A program made the position numbers and the translations under genes. Shown in pieces: positions 8,126-16,268 of a stretch of 64,000 bases of DNA (within the stretch, counting starts at the first letter, position 1; every line of letters starts with the position of its first letter). This DNA is from a bacterium 1XD21-13. Its GTDB lineage: Bacteria; Bacillota; Clostridia; Lachnospirales; Lachnospiraceae. Where the stretch lies: NCBI GenBank assembly GCA_009917555.1, contig QZDX01000002.1, forward strand, positions 1 through 64,000, given 5' to 3'. The notes below the pieces were generated by a model. It was not told the DNA's origin, searched no databases, and worked only from the letters and a program-made list of their open reading frames with translations.

Positions 8126-8145
8126 GATGTACTAGTCAGTACACT

Positions 8146-8352
8146 AGTATAACGAAAATTAAGTTTTGGATAGTTTGACGCAGAATATTTTTCTGAGAGT
8201 GCTGCTTCACAAACGCAGGCGTAGCGGGGTTTGTCCTAAGGGGGTATTATGCGAAGCATGGTGGATTCCTTAGGACCTACCGAGGCTTGGGGAGTAGTGC
8301 TATCAGGAAAATAGGCAAGTCAAACTGCCAATAACTTAATATTCGTTATACT
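8146..8352. mobile_element. MITE-like imperfect palindrome, 207 bp
   Basis: The ends are inverted copies: AGTATAACGA at the left and TCGTTATACT at the right, continuing inwards through TTAAGTT and TAGTTTGAC against GTCAAACT and AACTTAA. The centre has a second stem, GTCCTAAGG/CCTTAGGAC, capped by ATGCGAAGCAT. No coding frame is present. A non-autonomous mobile element or a structured RNA would both fit. The flanking 8353-8481 contains nothing I can identify. Confidence 0.55.
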
Positions 8353-8481
8353 TGCTCCATATAAGAATATTACCATCAATTCCTGGGATATACAAGGCAA
8401 TGCAACTTTTTTCCTTAATTCTTTTATACTTTTGTCACCTTTTTCCACGTTTTCATTGTGATTTTGCAACTTTTTTCCGCA

Positions 8482-9837
8482 CTACTCCTTGGTATTCTGA
8501 TTGATAAACTCCGTCTTCACCTTAGAATACACGATCCGCTGGCTGTGATAGAGTCCGTAATACCCGGACTGCATATAGCTGACCGCCAGGGACAAAAACA
8601 GGTAAGGTGCCCCCTCAAAGCCAAACATCTCCAGTCCGATCAGCAGCGAGGAAATGGGACTGTTGGTCACACCGCAGAACACGGCCGTCATGCCGCAGGC
8701 CGCCGCCAGTGAGGGGGAAATCCGCAAAAGTTTTCCCATCAAGCAGCCAAAGGTGGCACCCACAAAAAAGGTGGGAACAATCTCTCCTCCCTTAAAACCC
8801 CCGGCCAGGGTAACAGCCGTAAACAGAATCTTCAAGAGAAAGGCGGCCCATATGACATTTCCCTCCATGGCCTGCTCTATGATCTGCATACCGGAACCCA
8901 GATAGTCCGTAGTTCTCAAAAGAAGCGTTAAGACAATGACAAGACAGCCTGCCACAAAAGCTCTGAGAAACGGATTGGGCAATCTTTTATGGAAAACATG
9001 CTCCGTTTTATGTAAGACCACGCAGAAAAGAATGCTGACCGCCGCACACAAAAATCCCAAAAGCAGGATCTTTCCTCCGTTTAACAGGGTAAGCTCCGGA
9101 ATCTGTTCAATTACAAAGTGCTCTCCCGCCATGCCAAAGGAATTGGCGATTGCACCTGCTATGTAAGAGGATACCACACAGGGAACCAACGCCGCATAGT
9201 GCATAATTCCCACACTGACGACCTCCATGGAAAATACGGCCGCCGCCATGGGCGTTCCAAAGAGGGCGGAAAAAGCGGCACTCATTCCGCACATAATCAC
9301 CACACGCTTGTCATTCTCGTCGATTCGAAAACATTTGCCAAGAAAATTCCCGATACTTCCTCCAAGCTGCAGGGCTGCTCCCTCTCTTCCGGCAGATCCG
9401 CCGAATAAATGGGTCAGCACCGTGGACACAAAGATGAGAGGTGCTGTCTTTATGGGTATCTCTTTCTTCGCATGGATGGCATCCAAAACCCGGTTGGTAC
9501 TGCTGTGTTCCTGCTTCTTCTCCCAACGGTACATCCACACAATCAAAAGACCGCCAAAGGGCAGGCCAAACAGGATCCAGGGATGTGCTGTCCGCAAGTC
9601 CGTCACATAAGCCACGCTTTTCCCGAAAAAGGTTCCCACCAGTCCCAGACAGCCGCCGGTAATCACGGAGAATAGAAGCCACCGGGCCAGGAGAATCAGA
9701 CGGTTCCAGATGGTGTGATGAACCCATGCAGGTATCTCCGGCAGTTCTTCCTCCAACTTTTCTTCCCATAGTTTGCACGTGCTTTTTGTGCATAACGGGA
9801 TACCTGTAAGGTGTTTAAATATTTTCATAGAAATCAT
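8482..9837 (-). CDS. CLC-family anion/proton antiporter, possibly fluoride type
   Basis: A 451-residue CLC membrane protein with about ten membrane helices. The gating-glutamate motif is GGSAGREGAALQLGGS (Glu152 in GREG), and the later motif GGFKGGEIVPTFFVGATFG holds the family's second filter region. The classical chloride filter GSGIP is absent; its place around residues 111-120 reads SSTNRVLDAI. Together with HLFGGSAGREG this resembles the CLC-F fluoride/proton antiporter branch as I remember it. No fluoride riboswitch is visible in the 78-base leader. The gene follows the NusG_II gene by 78 bases on the same strand and may be independently transcribed. CLC membership is certain; ion preference is not. 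Confidence 0.82.
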   Translation of the reverse strand: MISMKIFKHLTGIPLCTKSTCKLWEEKLEEELPEIPAWVHHTIWNRLILLARWLLFSVITGGCLGLVGTFFGKSVAYVTDLRTAHPWILFGLPFGGLLIVWMYRWEKKQEHSSTNRVLDAIHAKKEIPIKTAPLIFVSTVLTHLFGGSAGREGAALQLGGSIGNFLGKCFRIDENDKRVVIMCGMSAAFSALFGTPMAAAVFSMEVVSVGIMHYAALVPCVVSSYIAGAIANSFGMAGEHFVIEQIPELTLLNGGKILLLGFLCAAVSILFCVVLHKTEHVFHKRLPNPFLRAFVAGCLVIVLTLLLRTTDYLGSGMQIIEQAMEGNVIWAAFLLKILFTAVTLAGGFKGGEIVPTFFVGATFGCLMGKLLRISPSLAAACGMTAVFCGVTNSPISSLLIGLEMFGFEGAPYLFLSLAVSYMQSGYYGLYHSQRIVYSKVKTEFINQNTKE

Positions 9838-9915
9838 CTTCTTTCTCTGTAAGGGTTCCTTAATATTATCGTATTATTCTTTTTATACATAAGAACATCT
9901 TTGTTGATTTATGTC

Positions 9916-10269
9916 TTACCGAATTGCCTTTTGCGAAGCCTGCTCTATGGTCACAATCACCCGGTTGGGCATACAGACAATGGTTTCCCCTGTCTGGGAA
10001 ATGGGACTCTGGTGCACGCAGATTTTATCCGGACAGGAAGCTTCCGTTACATCAGCCTTTCCGTCCTTTATAATCAATTGGTTGGTTCCCTTTTCCGTCT
10101 CAATCAAAAACTCCTCTTCCTCCCTGATGGAAAAACGGGCATATTCCTGCTCTCCCACATAAACCACTACCTCCTCCGGAGATTCCCGGTTCCAGAGCCG
10201 ATAGCCATAAAAGAAGACGGCCGCCATGATTAGAAGTACGAAAATCAAAATACCATCCTGCTTTTTCAA
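9916..10269 (-). CDS. NusG domain II-containing protein
   Basis: A 117-residue protein with one N-terminal membrane anchor (residues 5-23) and an extracytoplasmic NusG_II-like beta-barrel. The tail shows the typical CPDKICVHQSP and CMPNRVIV motifs with two conserved cysteines. Its function is unknown; the family is regularly found beside Gx transporter and rnf genes in Clostridia. The start overlaps the end of the Gx transporter gene by four bases (ATGA), so both are translated from one message. It is probably the last gene of the leuS-rnf transcript. Confidence 0.88.
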   Translation of the reverse strand: MKKQDGILIFVLLIMAAVFFYGYRLWNRESPEEVVVYVGEQEYARFSIREEEEFLIETEKGTNQLIIKDGKADVTEASCPDKICVHQSPISQTGETIVCMPNRVIVTIEQASQKAIR

Positions 10270-10790
10270 TCTTTTTCCGCCTTTCTTTCCTGTTTTTCCT
10301 GCTCCAAAAAAGGCCGCAGCCGCACTGTTACCAGGCCGCCCAATAAACCTATCAATGTTCCGGCAACCGTTCCGGCAATGAGTAAAGCCGGAAAGTAGTA
10401 CATCAGGCTTCCAGTGCGGACAACGAGAATTGCTACCAGAAGCTGGCCCAGATTATGGGTAACTCCCCCAAGGACACTGACACCGGTAATACCCAAGGAT
10501 GTAAAACGCTTTGCCAGAGCCATACAAAGAAAGCTTAAGATACCGCCGCCAAGACTGTATAACATAATAGACAGACTGGAAAATGTCAGCCCCGCAAGGA
10601 GAATTCGCACCATAGAGATCGCAAAAGCACTTTTTGCATCCAGACAGTAAAGGGAGACAATAACAACCAGATTGGCAAGTCCAAGCTTGATTCCCGGAAT
10701 GGTAAAAGAAAAAGGAATCAAAGTCTCCACATAGCTCAGCAGAAACGCCAGAGCCACCAGCATCCCGTAAACCGCCACCTTTTTTGACAT
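10266..10790 (-). CDS. Gx transporter family protein (Hpre_diP_synt_I)
   Basis: A 174-residue integral membrane protein with about five hydrophobic helices, beginning VAVYGMLVALAFLLSYVET and containing IPGIKLGLANLV, the hallmarks of the Gx transporter/'heptaprenyl diphosphate synthase component I' family. It resembles ECF-type substrate-binding components, so vitamin or precursor uptake is possible; the real substrate is unknown. It follows rnfB after 52 bases and is translationally coupled to the NusG_II gene. Linkage of this pair to rnf suggests a link to flavin or quinone supply, which is inference. Confidence 0.85.
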   Translation of the reverse strand: MSKKVAVYGMLVALAFLLSYVETLIPFSFTIPGIKLGLANLVVIVSLYCLDAKSAFAISMVRILLAGLTFSSLSIMLYSLGGGILSFLCMALAKRFTSLGITGVSVLGGVTHNLGQLLVAILVVRTGSLMYYFPALLIAGTVAGTLIGLLGGLVTVRLRPFLEQEKQERKAEKD

Positions 10791-10842
10791 ATGATCCCTC
10801 TCTTTTGATTTTAAGTCCCATAATATCCCATCAGTATCTAAG

Positions 10843-11646
10843 TCATTTTCCCTGCACTCGAATTACTCCTGTGGGGCATTTCTCGGCACAGGCTCCGCAG
10901 CCCACGCACTTCTCACTGTCAATCCGGGCCAGGTTGTTCTCTACAATCACCGCACCGTATTCACAGGCTCTCTCGCAGGCCCGGCAGGCGATGCATCCTG
11001 CGTCGCAGGCTTCCCTCACAGCCTTTCCCTTGTCATTGGAACTGCACTGTACCCGATAGCGGGAACGGTAAGGCACCAGCTCAATCAGGCTGTTGGGGCA
11101 GGCTGCCACACATTTTCCACAGGCTTTGCAGGCACCCGGATCTACTTTTGCTATCCCCTTTTCCAGATGAATGGCATCAAAGGGACAGACCTTTACACAA
11201 GTTCCGTAGCCCAGACAGCCATAGGTGCATTTCTTGGAGGTTCTGCCCGGAACAATCACCGCCATACGGCAGTCCTCCACCCCATAATAATTGCTTTTAT
11301 CCCGGGTCTTGTCGCAGGTTCCGGCACATTTTACATAGGCTACCATACGCACTTTGTTTCCCGCATCCACGCCCATAATCTTTGCAATGGCTTTTCCCAC
11401 ACGGCTTCCGCCTACCGGACAGGAGGATACATCCGCTTCTCCTGCGGCAATGGCAGCAGCCAGGGCGTCACAGCCTGCATAACCGCAGCCGCCGCAGTTA
11501 TTCCCCGGCAAAAGGCCCCGCACTTTTTCTTCTCTCTCATCTTTATTTACATGAAATACGGAAGATGCCCCAACGAGCAAAAAGCCCACCAGTAATCCCA
11601 CAATTCCAATAACCAGGGCGGCTGACACCACTCCCATTACATTCAT
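10843..11646 (-). CDS. rnfB: Rnf complex subunit RnfB (iron-sulfur electron entry)
   Basis: A 267-residue subunit of the ion-translocating ferredoxin:NAD+ oxidoreductase; RnfB takes electrons from reduced ferredoxin. An N-terminal membrane helix (residues 5-29) is followed by the CGGCGYAGC cluster motif near residues 51-59 and a closing Cys, then four ferredoxin-like motifs: CTYGCLGYGTCVKVCP, CKACGKCVAACP, CIACRACERACE and CVGCGACAEKCP. AGGAGG lies before the ATG. It is the last rnf gene, separated from rnfA by 137 bases containing a small hairpin repeat and a 93-bp hairpin. Normal length and intact. Confidence 0.96.
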   Translation of the reverse strand: MNVMGVVSAALVIGIVGLLVGFLLVGASSVFHVNKDEREEKVRGLLPGNNCGGCGYAGCDALAAAIAAGEADVSSCPVGGSRVGKAIAKIMGVDAGNKVRMVAYVKCAGTCDKTRDKSNYYGVEDCRMAVIVPGRTSKKCTYGCLGYGTCVKVCPFDAIHLEKGIAKVDPGACKACGKCVAACPNSLIELVPYRSRYRVQCSSNDKGKAVREACDAGCIACRACERACEYGAVIVENNLARIDSEKCVGCGACAEKCPTGVIRVQGK

Positions 11647-11665
11647 CTCTCATCCTCCTATTTTA

Positions 11666-11687
11666 ATCGCTGCACGATGGCACTAAA
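11666..11687 (-). repeat. Short RBS-proximal hairpin repeat, copy B
   Basis: ATCG-CTGCA-CGAT stem-loop followed by GGCACTAAA, just upstream of the rnfB ribosome site. The stem bases differ from copies A and C but still pair. Confidence 0.5.
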
Positions 11688-11688
11688 G

Positions 11689-11781
11689 GGTAAAGTCGCT
11701 TCGACACACATGTAATGAGAGGATCTTTCATTCGAAAGGGCACTCATGAAAGTTCCTCTCGTGCACCTTTTCGACTTTACC
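11689..11781 (-). repeat. 93-bp intercistronic hairpin, copy 1 (rnfA-rnfB)
   Basis: The outer stem GGTAAAGTCG/CGACTTTACC (11689-11698, 11772-11781) encloses a 15-bp inner stem with one mismatch, GAGAGGATCTTTCAT against ATGAAAGTTCCTCTC. The hairpin starts two bases after the rnfA stop codon. No U-run follows, so it is not a classic terminator. A homologue is at 13115-13207. Confidence 0.8.
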
Positions 11782-11783
11782 AT

Positions 11784-12383
11784 CTAAATCAACCCGGAAA
11801 ATCCAAAAAAGGCGATAGCCATCAGGCAGGCCACGAGAAGCACGATCGGTGCTCCCTGAAAGGGCTTCGGAATATCATTGTAGGCGATCCTCTCCCGGAT
11901 CCCCGCCATAATTATAATGGCAATGGTAAAGCCCAGGGCCGTGCCAAATCCATTTACCACGCTCACAAGCAGGGCATTCCAGCCCATCCCTGTAAAAACG
12001 TATTCTTTCTGTACATTCTGAAGCACCACCCCTAACACCGCACAGTTGGTGGTGATAAGCGGCAGATAGACGCCAAGAGCCTGATACAGCCCCGGGCTTG
12101 CCTTTTTCAAGAACATCTCCACAAGCTGCACCAGTGCCGCAATCACCAGAATAAATACAATGGTCTGTAAATATTCCAGATGAAATCTCACCAGAATAAA
12201 ATCATAAATCAGACTTGCCACTGCCGAGGAAATGGTAATGACAAAGATAACCGCAGCACCCATACTGGCCGCCGTCTTCACCTGCTTGGAGACGCCCAGG
12301 AAAGGACAGAGACCAAAAAACTGGCTTAAAACCACATTGTTGACAAAAGCCGCACCTACTAAGATCATCATCAATTCTTTCAT
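11784..12383 (-). CDS. rnfA: Rnf complex membrane subunit RnfA
   Basis: A 199-residue, six-helix membrane subunit of the Rnf complex, paralogous to RnfE. Diagnostic stretches are NNVVLSQFFGLCPFLGVSKQ near residues 15-34 and LPLITTNCAVLGV near 107-119, each holding the conserved Cys of the half-helix that carries the intramembrane iron-sulfur site in Rnf/Nqr. It overlaps the end of rnfE by four bases (ATGA), so the two are translationally coupled, giving the fixed RnfA:RnfE ratio expected of a paired antiporter core. Intact. Confidence 0.96.
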   Translation of the reverse strand: MKELMMILVGAAFVNNVVLSQFFGLCPFLGVSKQVKTAASMGAAVIFVITISSAVASLIYDFILVRFHLEYLQTIVFILVIAALVQLVEMFLKKASPGLYQALGVYLPLITTNCAVLGVVLQNVQKEYVFTGMGWNALLVSVVNGFGTALGFTIAIIIMAGIRERIAYNDIPKPFQGAPIVLLVACLMAIAFFGFSGLI

Positions 12384-13072
12384 TTTGATCTCCTCCGTTT
12401 GTCACAGGTCTCCACTTTCCCGCAATTTCCGCAGGCTCCGTCACAGCCCTCTACCTTTTTCCTGCCATTGTTCTCTATATTCATGGCATTTAAAAAGGCA
12501 ATGATCAGGGCCAGAACGAGAAATGCCCCGGGAGCCAGGACGAAAATGGATACCGGCTCATACACCTCCGGCAGGCTGTAAGCAAAGGGCGTACCCGAAA
12601 AAACAGTCCCCGCCCCAATCAGTTCCCGGAAAAAGCCCATGCAGGCCAGAGCAATGGAAAAGCCCAGTCCCATGCCGATCCCGTCAAAAGCCGCCAGCAG
12701 GGGAGGATTCTTGGACGCATAGGCTTCTGCCCGGCCAAGGATAATGCAGTTTACCACAATCAGGGGGATATAGATTCCAAGGGCATCATAAAGCTCCGGA
12801 ATATACGCCTGGATCAAAAGCTGCACAACCGTTACCAGGGAAGCAACAATTACAATATACGCCGGAATCCGCACTCTGTCCGGAATTACATTCCGCAATA
12901 TGGAGATAATCAGGTTGGATACTACCAAAACCGCCATGGTGGAAAGTCCCATACCCAATCCGTTAAAGGCTGATGTGGTCACCGCCAGAGTGGGACACAT
13001 GCCAAGCATCAGGATAAAGGTGGGATTTTCCTTTACAATCCCATTATATAATCGCTCCAGACAACCGTTCAT
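12380..13072 (-). CDS. rnfE: Rnf complex membrane subunit RnfE
   Basis: A 230-residue, six-helix membrane subunit pairing with RnfA. Typical motifs are NPTFILMLGMCPTLAVTTSA (residues 16-35) and IPLIVVNCIILGRAEAYASK, with conserved Cys residues. The C-terminal tail holds a short Cys cluster, CDGACGNCGKVETC, not needed by the core fold and possibly metal-binding. AGGAGG precedes the ATG. The gap to rnfG (207 bases) holds the second copies of both hairpin repeats. Confidence 0.95.
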   Translation of the reverse strand: MNGCLERLYNGIVKENPTFILMLGMCPTLAVTTSAFNGLGMGLSTMAVLVVSNLIISILRNVIPDRVRIPAYIVIVASLVTVVQLLIQAYIPELYDALGIYIPLIVVNCIILGRAEAYASKNPPLLAAFDGIGMGLGFSIALACMGFFRELIGAGTVFSGTPFAYSLPEVYEPVSIFVLAPGAFLVLALIIAFLNAMNIENNGRKKVEGCDGACGNCGKVETCDKRRRSK

Positions 13073-13091
13073 CTTGCTCCTCCTATCTAAA

Positions 13092-13113
13092 GTTGCTACG
13101 CAACAGTACTAAA
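13092..13113 (-). repeat. Short RBS-proximal hairpin repeat, copy C
   Basis: GTTGC-TAC-GCAAC stem-loop followed by AGTACTAAA, directly before the rnfE ribosome site and next to the second 93-bp hairpin. Confidence 0.6.
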
Positions 13114-13114
13114 G

Positions 13115-13207
13115 GGTAAAGTCACTTCGACACACCTGTAATGAGAGGAACTTTCATTCGAAAGGACACTCATGAAAGTTCCTCTCGTGCGTCTTTGTGA
13201 CTTTACC
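13115..13207 (-). repeat. 93-bp intercistronic hairpin, copy 2 (rnfG-rnfE)
   Basis: The outer stem GGTAAAGTCAC/GTGACTTTACC (13115-13125, 13197-13207) encloses a perfect 15-bp inner stem, GAGAGGAACTTTCAT/ATGAAAGTTCCTCTC. Same length as copy 1. Where the outer stem differs (G-C in copy 1, A-T here) both arms changed together. Confidence 0.8.
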
Positions 13208-13279
13208 GTCCAGCAAAAAATATCCCTCATAAACACTTGACATTTCTTAGCTGGACTATTTAGTTCCGCAATACTCGGG

Positions 13280-13903
13280 TCATTGCCGAAATGCCGATTC
13301 CCTTGCAAAATAAAGGGCACCGTTCACCGCATTGGTCACCGCATTGGAGGTTCTTGTGGCACCACTCAACGCATCCACCTGGTACTCCTCCACTGCTCCG
13401 TCCTTGGTCAGCTCAAAGCTTTCCACAGCCTTGTTCTGAAACTGTTCCTTGAATGCAGGCTCCGTGGCTTTCATGCCAAGACCTGCCGTCTCATTAATCT
13501 CCAGAAAGTCAATGCCGGAGACCACTTTCTGGGTACCATTCTCCCGAATACCCACGGCCAGCTTGATGGCTCCTCCATATCCGTCCTTGGAAGTCACCTC
13601 CACGATCACCCCTGCAAAGGCCCCGGATTCATCATAGCCATAGACAGCTTCATCAATGGTTACCTGCTCCAGGCCCAGGCTGCTCTGCCTTAACAGACTC
13701 TCAGACACTGCCACCTTTCCCGAAAGTCCCTCGTCCATCCGAAAATCTTTCGCTTCCGGCAGTACGGCCTGATAGGCCTTTGCATTGGCTTCAATCTGAC
13801 GCTGTGCGATTGGTTCCTTGGTCAGCTCGTACACGCCCCCAAGCAAAATCCCCGCAATCAGGGTAATCAGCGTCAGCGTCAGAGCATCCTTTATCTTATC
13901 CAT
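13280..13903 (-). CDS. rnfG: Rnf complex subunit RnfG (covalent FMN)
   Basis: A 207-residue subunit with one N-terminal membrane helix and an extracytoplasmic FMN-binding domain. The SGAT motif within DALSGATRTSNAV near the C-terminus carries the threonine to which FMN is esterified by ApbE-type transferases (no apbE gene in this window). I place the start at MDKIKDALTL, preceded by GGAGGG; an upstream in-frame Met at 13951 would overlap rnfD far more. The chosen start overlaps the rnfD end by eight bases. Confidence 0.94.
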   Translation of the reverse strand: MDKIKDALTLTLITLIAGILLGGVYELTKEPIAQRQIEANAKAYQAVLPEAKDFRMDEGLSGKVAVSESLLRQSSLGLEQVTIDEAVYGYDESGAFAGVIVEVTSKDGYGGAIKLAVGIRENGTQKVVSGIDFLEINETAGLGMKATEPAFKEQFQNKAVESFELTKDGAVEEYQVDALSGATRTSNAVTNAVNGALYFARESAFRQ

Positions 13904-14834
13904 TCCTTTGTCCCTCCCATCCAAATGCCTTGGGTATGGTAATTTTCTCAATCAATGGCACCAGTAAATTAGCCGTAATCAATGCGTAGGACACCCCTCC
14001 CGCCGAAGCTCCCCACAAGCGGAAGATTCCGGTTAAAATTCCCAAAAATACCGCATACAGGAACCGCCCCTTTTCCGTAACAGGGCTTGTGGCATAATCT
14101 GTGGCCATAAACCAGGCACCAATCATCAATCCGCCGCCGCAAAGCTGTGCGGCCAGATAATAGGGATCTGCCCCCTGTCCTCCGAAAACAGCCATAAACA
14201 GGGTAAAGCTTACAAGATACATGACCGGGATCACCCAGTCAATGACTTTCTTTATCAAAAGATAGATACCGCCTGCCAAAAGAGCAAGGGTAGAAATCTC
14301 GCCAATCGATCCCGTAGTAAATCCCGTAAACATGGCTGCCAGATCCACAGTACCTCCACTTTTCAGGGATTCCAGAGGTGTTGCCCCGGAGATCCCGTCC
14401 ATTCCGGAATAATGATTCATCTGCTCCGCAAATGAAATCAGCAGAAAGCACCGAGCCGCCATGGCCGGATTTACAACATTCTGTCCGATTCCCCCAAAAA
14501 GCTGCTTTACCACAAGAATGGCAAAGATACTGCCAAGCATGGGAATCCACAACGGTACCAGGGGCGGAAGATTCATTCCCAGAAGAAGCCCTGTCACCAG
14601 TGCACTTCCGTCCCACAGGGTATTTTCCTTTTCCACACATACCTCATAGGTGTACTCCGTAAGCAGTGCAAAGCCTACAGCCACCAAAAGAACACACAGG
14701 GCGTAAGGCCCGAACCGATATACGCCAAAGGCTGCGGCGGGCATAAGAGCCAGTGCCACGTCAAACATCAGATTCTGCGTGCCGATAAAGCCCCTTACAT
14801 GAGGAGAAGACGACACATTCCACAATTCATTCAT
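13896..14834 (-). CDS. rnfD: Rnf complex membrane subunit RnfD
   Basis: A 312-residue membrane subunit with about nine to ten helices, homologous to NqrB. The covalent-flavin motif SGAT is seen in DGISGATPLESLK. The N-terminal SPHVRGFIGTQNLMFDVALA matches the family. Overlaps at both ends (four bases with rnfC, eight with rnfG) show tight translational coupling. It forms the flavin-carrying membrane part of the ion pump. Intact, usual length. Confidence 0.95.
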   Translation of the reverse strand: MNELWNVSSSPHVRGFIGTQNLMFDVALALMPAAAFGVYRFGPYALCVLLVAVGFALLTEYTYEVCVEKENTLWDGSALVTGLLLGMNLPPLVPLWIPMLGSIFAILVVKQLFGGIGQNVVNPAMAARCFLLISFAEQMNHYSGMDGISGATPLESLKSGGTVDLAAMFTGFTTGSIGEISTLALLAGGIYLLIKKVIDWVIPVMYLVSFTLFMAVFGGQGADPYYLAAQLCGGGLMIGAWFMATDYATSPVTEKGRFLYAVFLGILTGIFRLWGASAGGVSYALITANLLVPLIEKITIPKAFGWEGQRNG

Positions 14835-16258
14835 CTTATCGCTCCTCCTGCTTTTGCCCGGGGCTGCTGCCTTTGAGCCTTTCCTTTTATTCTGTCCTGC
14901 TTTTCCGGATCCGATGACAGGGTTCCGGTTCGTTTTCTCTCATTAGACACCATCATCCTGGCTTCTTTAAAGCTCTGGGTCAGAGAAAGCCTTGCCGGAC
15001 AGACAAAGGTACAGGAGCCGCACTCATAGCAATCCATGCCGTAGAGTTTCTGAAACAGCTCCAGATTGTAATGCTTACAGGCCTGCCACATTTTTAAGGG
15101 CAGCAGGCGGCAGGGACAGGCTTTCACACAGCGGCCGCAGCGGATGCAGCTTCCCGGCTTCACTTTTGCTACCGGGTCTCTTTGAAATGCAAGAAGAGCA
15201 GATGAGGTCCTTGTCACCGGAACATCGGAGACTGTCAGGGCCATTCCCATCATGGGACCTCCTGCAATCACCTTTTCCGGCTCGCAGGTAAATCCTCCTG
15301 CGGCTTCAATAAGCTCCGTATAATTGGTACCGATTTTTACACGAAAATTCTGGGGATGGGCGATGGCATCCCCGGTAACGGTGATAATCCGGCTCATAAG
15401 GGGCAATCCCTCACAGACTGCCATTCCCACTGCATGGGCTGTGGCCGTATTGCAGACAATGCACCCTGCATCTTTCGGAAGCTTTCGGGAATTGATCTTT
15501 CTGCCCGTAATGGCATAAATGAGGTTTCTCTCAGCTCCCTGAGGATATTTTGTCCTTAGGGCACACAGTTCTATGGGAGCCTTTTCCAGCCCCTTTTCCC
15601 TGATTGCTTCCCTCATCCTCTCTATGGCCTTTGGCTTGTCCTCTTCGATGGCAATGATTCCCTTTGCCTTTTCAAACAGCCGCAGAATCACCCAAAGCCC
15701 TGCAAGGATACGCTCCGGCTCCTCTAACATCAGACGGTAATCACCTGTCAGATAAGGTTCGCACTCCGCACCGTTTATAATCACATACTCAATGGCACCA
15801 TCATCCCCTGGTGCCAGCTTTATATGGGTCGGAAAGCCCGCACCGCCCAAGCCTACGATTCCGGCATTCTTCACCGCAGTGCGGATCTCCTCCTTTGTCA
15901 GTTCCTCCGGATTCCGTGCTTTCCCAATACCGGGATCCGGACGGTATTCTCTGTCGTTCTCTACAATCACCGATTCGGAAATCACACCTGTTGCCAGCAT
16001 TCTTCGCTCAATGGCACGAACACGCCCTGATACGGAGCTTATGACATTGGCAGACAAAGACCCATCCGCTTCACCGAGTATCTGTCCTGCCAGGACTTCA
16101 TCTCCCACCGATACGGCTGCCCTGGCCGGAGCACCGATATGCTGTGACAGGGGGTATACCAGTTCCCCCTGGGGCAGGTATTCCAAAACGGCTTTCTCTT
16201 TGGTTATGTCCTTTCCGGGAAAAGGATGCACCCCTCCCCGAAAGCCGCCATAACCCAT
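14831..16258 (-). CDS. rnfC: Rnf complex peripheral subunit RnfC (NADH side)
   Basis: A 475-residue cytoplasmic subunit that exchanges electrons with NAD(H). It begins with the RnfC N-terminal motif GGVHPFPGKDIT, has the nucleotide/flavin-binding GLGGAGFPTHIK (residues 136-147), and two 4Fe-4S motifs, CIRCGRCVKACP and CYECGSCTFVCP, in the C-terminal third. Its AGGAG ribosome site overlaps the leuS stop codon and only ten bases separate the genes. No promoter or terminator fits in that gap, so rnfC is very likely on the leuS message. Confidence 0.96.
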   Translation of the reverse strand: MGYGGFRGGVHPFPGKDITKEKAVLEYLPQGELVYPLSQHIGAPARAAVSVGDEVLAGQILGEADGSLSANVISSVSGRVRAIERRMLATGVISESVIVENDREYRPDPGIGKARNPEELTKEEIRTAVKNAGIVGLGGAGFPTHIKLAPGDDGAIEYVIINGAECEPYLTGDYRLMLEEPERILAGLWVILRLFEKAKGIIAIEEDKPKAIERMREAIREKGLEKAPIELCALRTKYPQGAERNLIYAITGRKINSRKLPKDAGCIVCNTATAHAVGMAVCEGLPLMSRIITVTGDAIAHPQNFRVKIGTNYTELIEAAGGFTCEPEKVIAGGPMMGMALTVSDVPVTRTSSALLAFQRDPVAKVKPGSCIRCGRCVKACPCRLLPLKMWQACKHYNLELFQKLYGMDCYECGSCTFVCPARLSLTQSFKEARMMVSNERKRTGTLSSDPEKQDRIKGKAQRQQPRAKAGGAIR

Positions 16259-16268
16259 AACAATTCTC

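Noticed and set aside
9838-9915. Fluoride riboswitch upstream of the CLC gene
   Set aside because: The short AT-rich leader has none of the conserved fluoride-motif sequence.
13237-13265. Plus-strand TTGACA promoter inside the rnf operon
   Set aside because: It points against the operon, has a poor -10, and no plus-strand gene follows.
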